From contig NZ_JACHDA010000002.1 of assembly GCF_014207235.1 (NCBI RefSeq), positions 124,001 to 188,000 on the forward strand: a DNA stretch of 64,000 bases. Reading direction: 5' to 3'. Source of the stretch: Sphingopyxis sp. JAI128. Its GTDB lineage: Bacteria; Pseudomonadota; Alphaproteobacteria; Sphingomonadales; Sphingomonadaceae. Both the position numbers and the translations under genes were made by a program. Positions 61,199-64,000 of this stretch are shown here, piece by piece. Position 1 is the stretch's first letter; each line of letters starts with the position of its first letter. Below the pieces are notes generated by a model. It was not told where the DNA came from, searched no databases, and saw only the letters and a list, made by a program, of their open reading frames with translations.

Positions 61199-61806
61199 TG
61201 AAGCCGCGGAGCGACGTCGAGCACACGGCGAAGATGAAGAAGATCCAGGCGGCGCAGAATAAAAAGGTCGCGGCGAAGACTGTCGAAAAGGGACTGGTCA
61301 TCGTCCACACCGGTCCCGGCAAGGGCAAAACCTCCGCCGCGCTCGGCATGGCGGTGCGCGCAATCGGACATGGGATGAAGGTCGGCGTGATCCAGTTCGT
61401 CAAGGGCGCGATGCCGACCGGCGAGAAAGCCGTGTTCGATCGTTTCCCCAACCTCATCGAATTCAAGCCGATGGGCGAAGGCTTCACCTGGGATACGCAG
61501 GATCGCAGCCGCGATATCGCGGTCGCGCGCGAAGCGTGGGAGGAAGTCAAACGGATGATCGCCGATCCCTCCTATGCGATGGTGGTTGCCGACGAACTCA
61601 ATATCGTGCTGCGGTACGATTATCTGCCGGTGGATGAGGTGCTCGAGGCGCTGGCGGCGAAACCGCATATGACGCATGTAATCATCACCGGGCGCAACGC
61701 GCCGCAGGCGCTGATCGACGCCGCCGACCTCGTCACCGAGATGGCGCAAGTGAAACATCCTTTCCGCGAGCAGAATGTGAAGGCCCAAAAGGGGGTCGAA
61801 TTCTGA
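61198..61806 (+). CDS. cobO: corrinoid adenosyltransferase (CobO/BtuR/CobA type)
   Basis: Cob(I)alamin adenosyltransferase of 202 residues. It adds the 5'-deoxyadenosyl group from ATP to the reduced cobalt. The P-loop is VHTGPGKGKTSAALGMAVRA near residues 36-55, followed by VGVIQFVKGA and the Walker B-like VVADELNIVLRYDYLPV near 125. The C-terminal PFREQNVKAQKGVEF is the family ending. In salvage operons it finishes imported cobinamide or cobalamin. It lies between btuB and the ABC genes. Overlaps: TGATG upstream and one base downstream. Confidence 0.95.
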   Translation: MKPRSDVEHTAKMKKIQAAQNKKVAAKTVEKGLVIVHTGPGKGKTSAALGMAVRAIGHGMKVGVIQFVKGAMPTGEKAVFDRFPNLIEFKPMGEGFTWDTQDRSRDIAVAREAWEEVKRMIADPSYAMVVADELNIVLRYDYLPVDEVLEALAAKPHMTHVIITGRNAPQALIDAADLVTEMAQVKHPFREQNVKAQKGVEF

Positions 61807-62657
61807 TGCGCGCGCGGGGCCTTGCCGCGGCGGCGCTGCTTGGCGGCTGCGGCGTGCTGTGGGCGGCCTCCCCCGCCCCGCGCGCCGAGGCCCCGGCGGT
61901 GCCGCAGCGCATCGTGTCGATCAACCTCTGCGCCGACCAACTCGTGCTCGCGCTCGCCGACCGGGGACAGATCGCCGGGCTGACCAAGAACGCCACCGAC
62001 GCCGAAATGTCGGGCGAGGCGGCAAAGGCGCACGGCATCCCGCTGCTGAGCAATTCGGCGGAGCAGATATTGGCGATCGAGCCCGATTTGATCGTCGGCA
62101 TGCCCGCGAGCCGCAGCATGGCGCTCCGCGCGCTGCCGGAGCAGGATTATCCGCTGCTTGACCTCGCGACCGCAAACACGCTGGAGGACATTTATGCCTC
62201 GATCCGCGAAACCGCCACTGCGGTCGGTCATCCCGAGCGCGGCGGCGCGCTGATCGCGCGCATGCAAGGAGAGCTGGCGGGGCTGTCCAAACCCGGACGC
62301 GGCCGGGTTACCGCCTATTATCAACGCCGCGGCTATATGACGGGGACGGGGACGCTGATCGACGAGTTGATGGGTCGGGTTGGACTGGTCAATCTCGCGG
62401 GCCAGCTCGGTAAGCCGCCGCTGTCGCAATTGAGCCTCGAGGAAATGGTCGCGGCGAAGCCCGACTTCCTGATCGTCGAGAGCGCGACCGATGTCGTGAC
62501 CGACCAGGGAAGCGAAATGCTGCACCATCCCGCGATCAAGGATATTCGGCGCATCAGCATTCCGCAGGCTTGGACGGTCTGCGGCAGCCCCGCCTATACA
62601 CAGGCGGCGCGCAGCATATCGGCGCAGATCGCGCGGCATGACGGGGGCCGCTCATGA
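61806..62657 (+). CDS. btuF: cobalamin-binding ABC transporter substrate protein
   Basis: Periplasmic helical-backbone binding protein of 283 residues, the BtuF/FhuD class. A signal with the lipobox-like LLGGC (Cys15) suggests a lipoprotein. The family core is RIVSINLCADQLVLALADRGQIAGLT near residue 35, EQILAIEPDLIVGMPASRS near 80, and SLEEMVAAKPDFLIVESATD near 213. It hands cobalamin to the BtuC permease. Iron-siderophore specificity is possible in this family, but the riboswitch and cobO favour B12. Its end overlaps btuC by four bases (ATGA). Confidence 0.9.
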   Translation: MRARGLAAAALLGGCGVLWAASPAPRAEAPAVPQRIVSINLCADQLVLALADRGQIAGLTKNATDAEMSGEAAKAHGIPLLSNSAEQILAIEPDLIVGMPASRSMALRALPEQDYPLLDLATANTLEDIYASIRETATAVGHPERGGALIARMQGELAGLSKPGRGRVTAYYQRRGYMTGTGTLIDELMGRVGLVNLAGQLGKPPLSQLSLEEMVAAKPDFLIVESATDVVTDQGSEMLHHPAIKDIRRISIPQAWTVCGSPAYTQAARSISAQIARHDGGRS

Positions 62658-63655
62658 ACCGATTTGCCCTGCCCCGCTGGTCGCTGATCGGCGCGCTCGC
62701 GGCATTGACGCTCGCCGCCGCTATTGGATCGCTGCTGTTCGGCGCGGTCGACCTGTCGATCGTGCGGCTGGTTGCAGCCGCAACCGGCGACGGCGACCGG
62801 GTCGCGTCGATCATCCTCTTCGAACTCCGCCTGCCGCGCACGCTGCTGGCGCTGGCCGTGGGCGCGATGCTCGGACTCGCGGGAGCGGCTTTGCAAGGCT
62901 ATCTGCGCAATCCGCTTGCCGAGCCGTCGGTGCTCGGCACGTCAAACGCCGCGGCGCTCGGCGGGGTCGCGGCGATCTATTTCGGGCTCGCCGAGATCCA
63001 TCCCCTCGTGCTGCCACTGCTCGCAACCGGCGGCGCGCTCGTTTCGCTCGCGCTGCTTTTCGTCCTCGCGGGCCGCGCCGAAAGCCCGCTGACGCTGATC
63101 CTCGCCGGGATCGCAGTGGGAACGCTCGCGGTCGCGGGAACCAGCCTCGCACTCAACCTGTCGCCCAATCCCTTCGCGGCGATGGAGATCATGACGTGGC
63201 TGCTCGGCAGCCTCGAGAACCGGTCGTTCGATCATGTGTGGATCGCGTTGCCGTGCATCGCGGTCGGGGCCATGATGCTGCTGTGGAACGGGCGCGCGCT
63301 CGATGCGCTGACGCTGGGCGAGGATGCGGCGCAGGCGCTCGGCACCGATTTGCGGCGCACGCGGCTCCGCCTGTTGATCGGTACGGCGATCGGGGTCGGC
63401 GGCGCGGTCGCAGTGTCAGGGTCGATCGGCTTTGTCGGACTGATCGTTCCGCACCTCATCCGCCCGCTCACCGACCGCAGCCCGTCAGCGATCCTGCTGC
63501 CCTCGGCCATTGGCGGCGCGGCGCTGCTGACGCTCGCCGACTTGGGCGTGCGGATCATCCCGACGACGAACGAATTGAAGCTGGGTGTCGTCACGGCCTT
63601 TCTGGGGGTGCCGGTCTTCCTCCTCCACCTGATGCGGGAGCGGCGGCTATGGTGA
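62654..63655 (+). CDS. btuC: cobalamin ABC transporter permease (FecCD/BtuC family)
   Basis: Inner-membrane permease of 333 residues with about ten helices. Family marks are LRLPRTLLALAVGAMLGLAGAALQGYLRNPLAEPSVLG near residues 56-93, LTLILAGIAVGTL near 152 and GSIGFVGLIVPHLIRPL near 254-270, the last being the loop that docks on the ATPase. It forms the translocation channel with itself as a dimer. The ATGA overlap with btuF and the 7-base overlap with btuD show tight coupling. Confidence 0.93.
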   Translation: MNRFALPRWSLIGALAALTLAAAIGSLLFGAVDLSIVRLVAAATGDGDRVASIILFELRLPRTLLALAVGAMLGLAGAALQGYLRNPLAEPSVLGTSNAAALGGVAAIYFGLAEIHPLVLPLLATGGALVSLALLFVLAGRAESPLTLILAGIAVGTLAVAGTSLALNLSPNPFAAMEIMTWLLGSLENRSFDHVWIALPCIAVGAMMLLWNGRALDALTLGEDAAQALGTDLRRTRLRLLIGTAIGVGGAVAVSGSIGFVGLIVPHLIRPLTDRSPSAILLPSAIGGAALLTLADLGVRIIPTTNELKLGVVTAFLGVPVFLLHLMRERRLW

Positions 63656-64000
63656 GCCTGATCCTCGATCATGTCGGCGTCACGCTCGGCCGCCGTGCGG
63701 TGGTGCATGATGTCAGCGCCGATTTCGGCGCGGGCACGCTGACCGGGATCGTCGGGCCCAATGGCGCGGGCAAATCGACGCTGGCGCGCGCGATGCTCGC
63801 GCTGGTGCCGACGAGCGGAAGGGTCGACGTCGATGGGGTCGGAGCGGCTGCAATGCCGCGCAGCGAGCTTGCGCGGCGGATCGCCTATGTGCCGCAGGGA
63901 CAGACCTTGCACTGGCCGCTCACCGTCGAGCGGCTCGTCGGCCTGGGACGGCTGCCGCATCTTGCGCCGATGTCGCGGATATCCGATGCCGATACGGCGG
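63649..64000 (+). CDS. btuD: cobalamin ABC transporter ATPase, partial
   Basis: N-terminal 117 codons of an ABC ATPase cut by the right edge. The ATG at 63649 overlaps the permease stop. Walker A is VGPNGAGKSTLARAML near residues 38-53, and the Q-loop YVPQGQTLHWPLTVERLVGLGRLPH follows near 82-106, with sequence typical of FecE/BtuD ATPases. It would energise BtuC on the cytoplasmic face. Further cobalamin salvage genes may follow beyond the window. Confidence 0.88.
   Translation, partial: MVSLILDHVGVTLGRRAVVHDVSADFGAGTLTGIVGPNGAGKSTLARAMLALVPTSGRVDVDGVGAAAMPRSELARRIAYVPQGQTLHWPLTVERLVGLGRLPHLAPMSRISDADTA

Overview
The window is about 64 kb of GC-rich DNA, densely packed and almost free of mobile elements, from an alphaproteobacterium of the Sphingomonadales (Sphingopyxis or Sphingomonas type; this is inferred from gene content, not from a search). 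Pointers are the three TonB-dependent receptors, the FucP-type sugar MFS transporter, the stand-alone IMP dehydrogenase/RsmB pair, the surA-pdxA-rsmA block, the HxlR, MarR and LacI regulators and the many GTGA/ATGA start-stop overlaps. No tRNA, rRNA, CRISPR array, insertion sequence or prophage gene was seen.

Region 1 (1-9.9 kb) looks like a catabolic module for short or medium acids: an alpha/beta hydrolase, an acyl-CoA ligase, a MarR regulator, a flavin reductase with a second MarR, a leuD/leuC pair placed convergently, an acyl-CoA dehydrogenase and an APH-type kinase with an extra C-terminal domain. Ligase + kinase + dehydrogenase resembles the route for 4-hydroxy acids known from the levulinate (lva) pathway and from ACAD10/11. 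Three promoters here share an ACTTAG-N4-CTA operator. Region 2 (9.9-12.9 kb) holds a DMT permease, a RidA-like protein and a LysR regulator, followed by the wreck of a D-amino-acid dehydrogenase gene; two near-identical LysR-type boxes flank the set.

Region 3 (12.9-23 kb) is mostly housekeeping: surA-pdxA-rsmA, rpsU, a class II aldolase-like protein, an orphan 2Fe-2S subunit, an RcnB-like secreted protein with six 12-residue repeats, and guaB with an RsmB-type methyltransferase and a TPR protein.

Region 4 (23-41.5 kb) is the most striking part: a polysaccharide-use locus probably directed at beta-1,2-glucan or another beta-glucan. It has an MFS importer, a complete ABC sugar importer, a LacI repressor, an esterase, GH1 and GH3 beta-glucosidases, an EEP-family phosphohydrolase, a GH144-type lipoprotein, an Oar-like TonB receptor and a sulfatase. 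Three copies of a TGTAACCGGTT operator tie the transcription units to the LacI protein.

Region 5 (41.5-52 kb) carries an MFS exporter, a czcCBA-type metal efflux operon with a small His-rich secreted protein, and a regulator made of two fused HxlR domains. Region 6 (49.8-58.7 kb) is a second catabolic island: TonB receptor, nitronate monooxygenase-like enzyme, carotenoid-cleavage-type dioxygenase, acyl-CoA ligase and two thiolases. Region 7 (58.9-64 kb) is a cobalamin riboswitch leading a btuB-cobO-btuF-btuC-btuD salvage operon that runs off the right edge.
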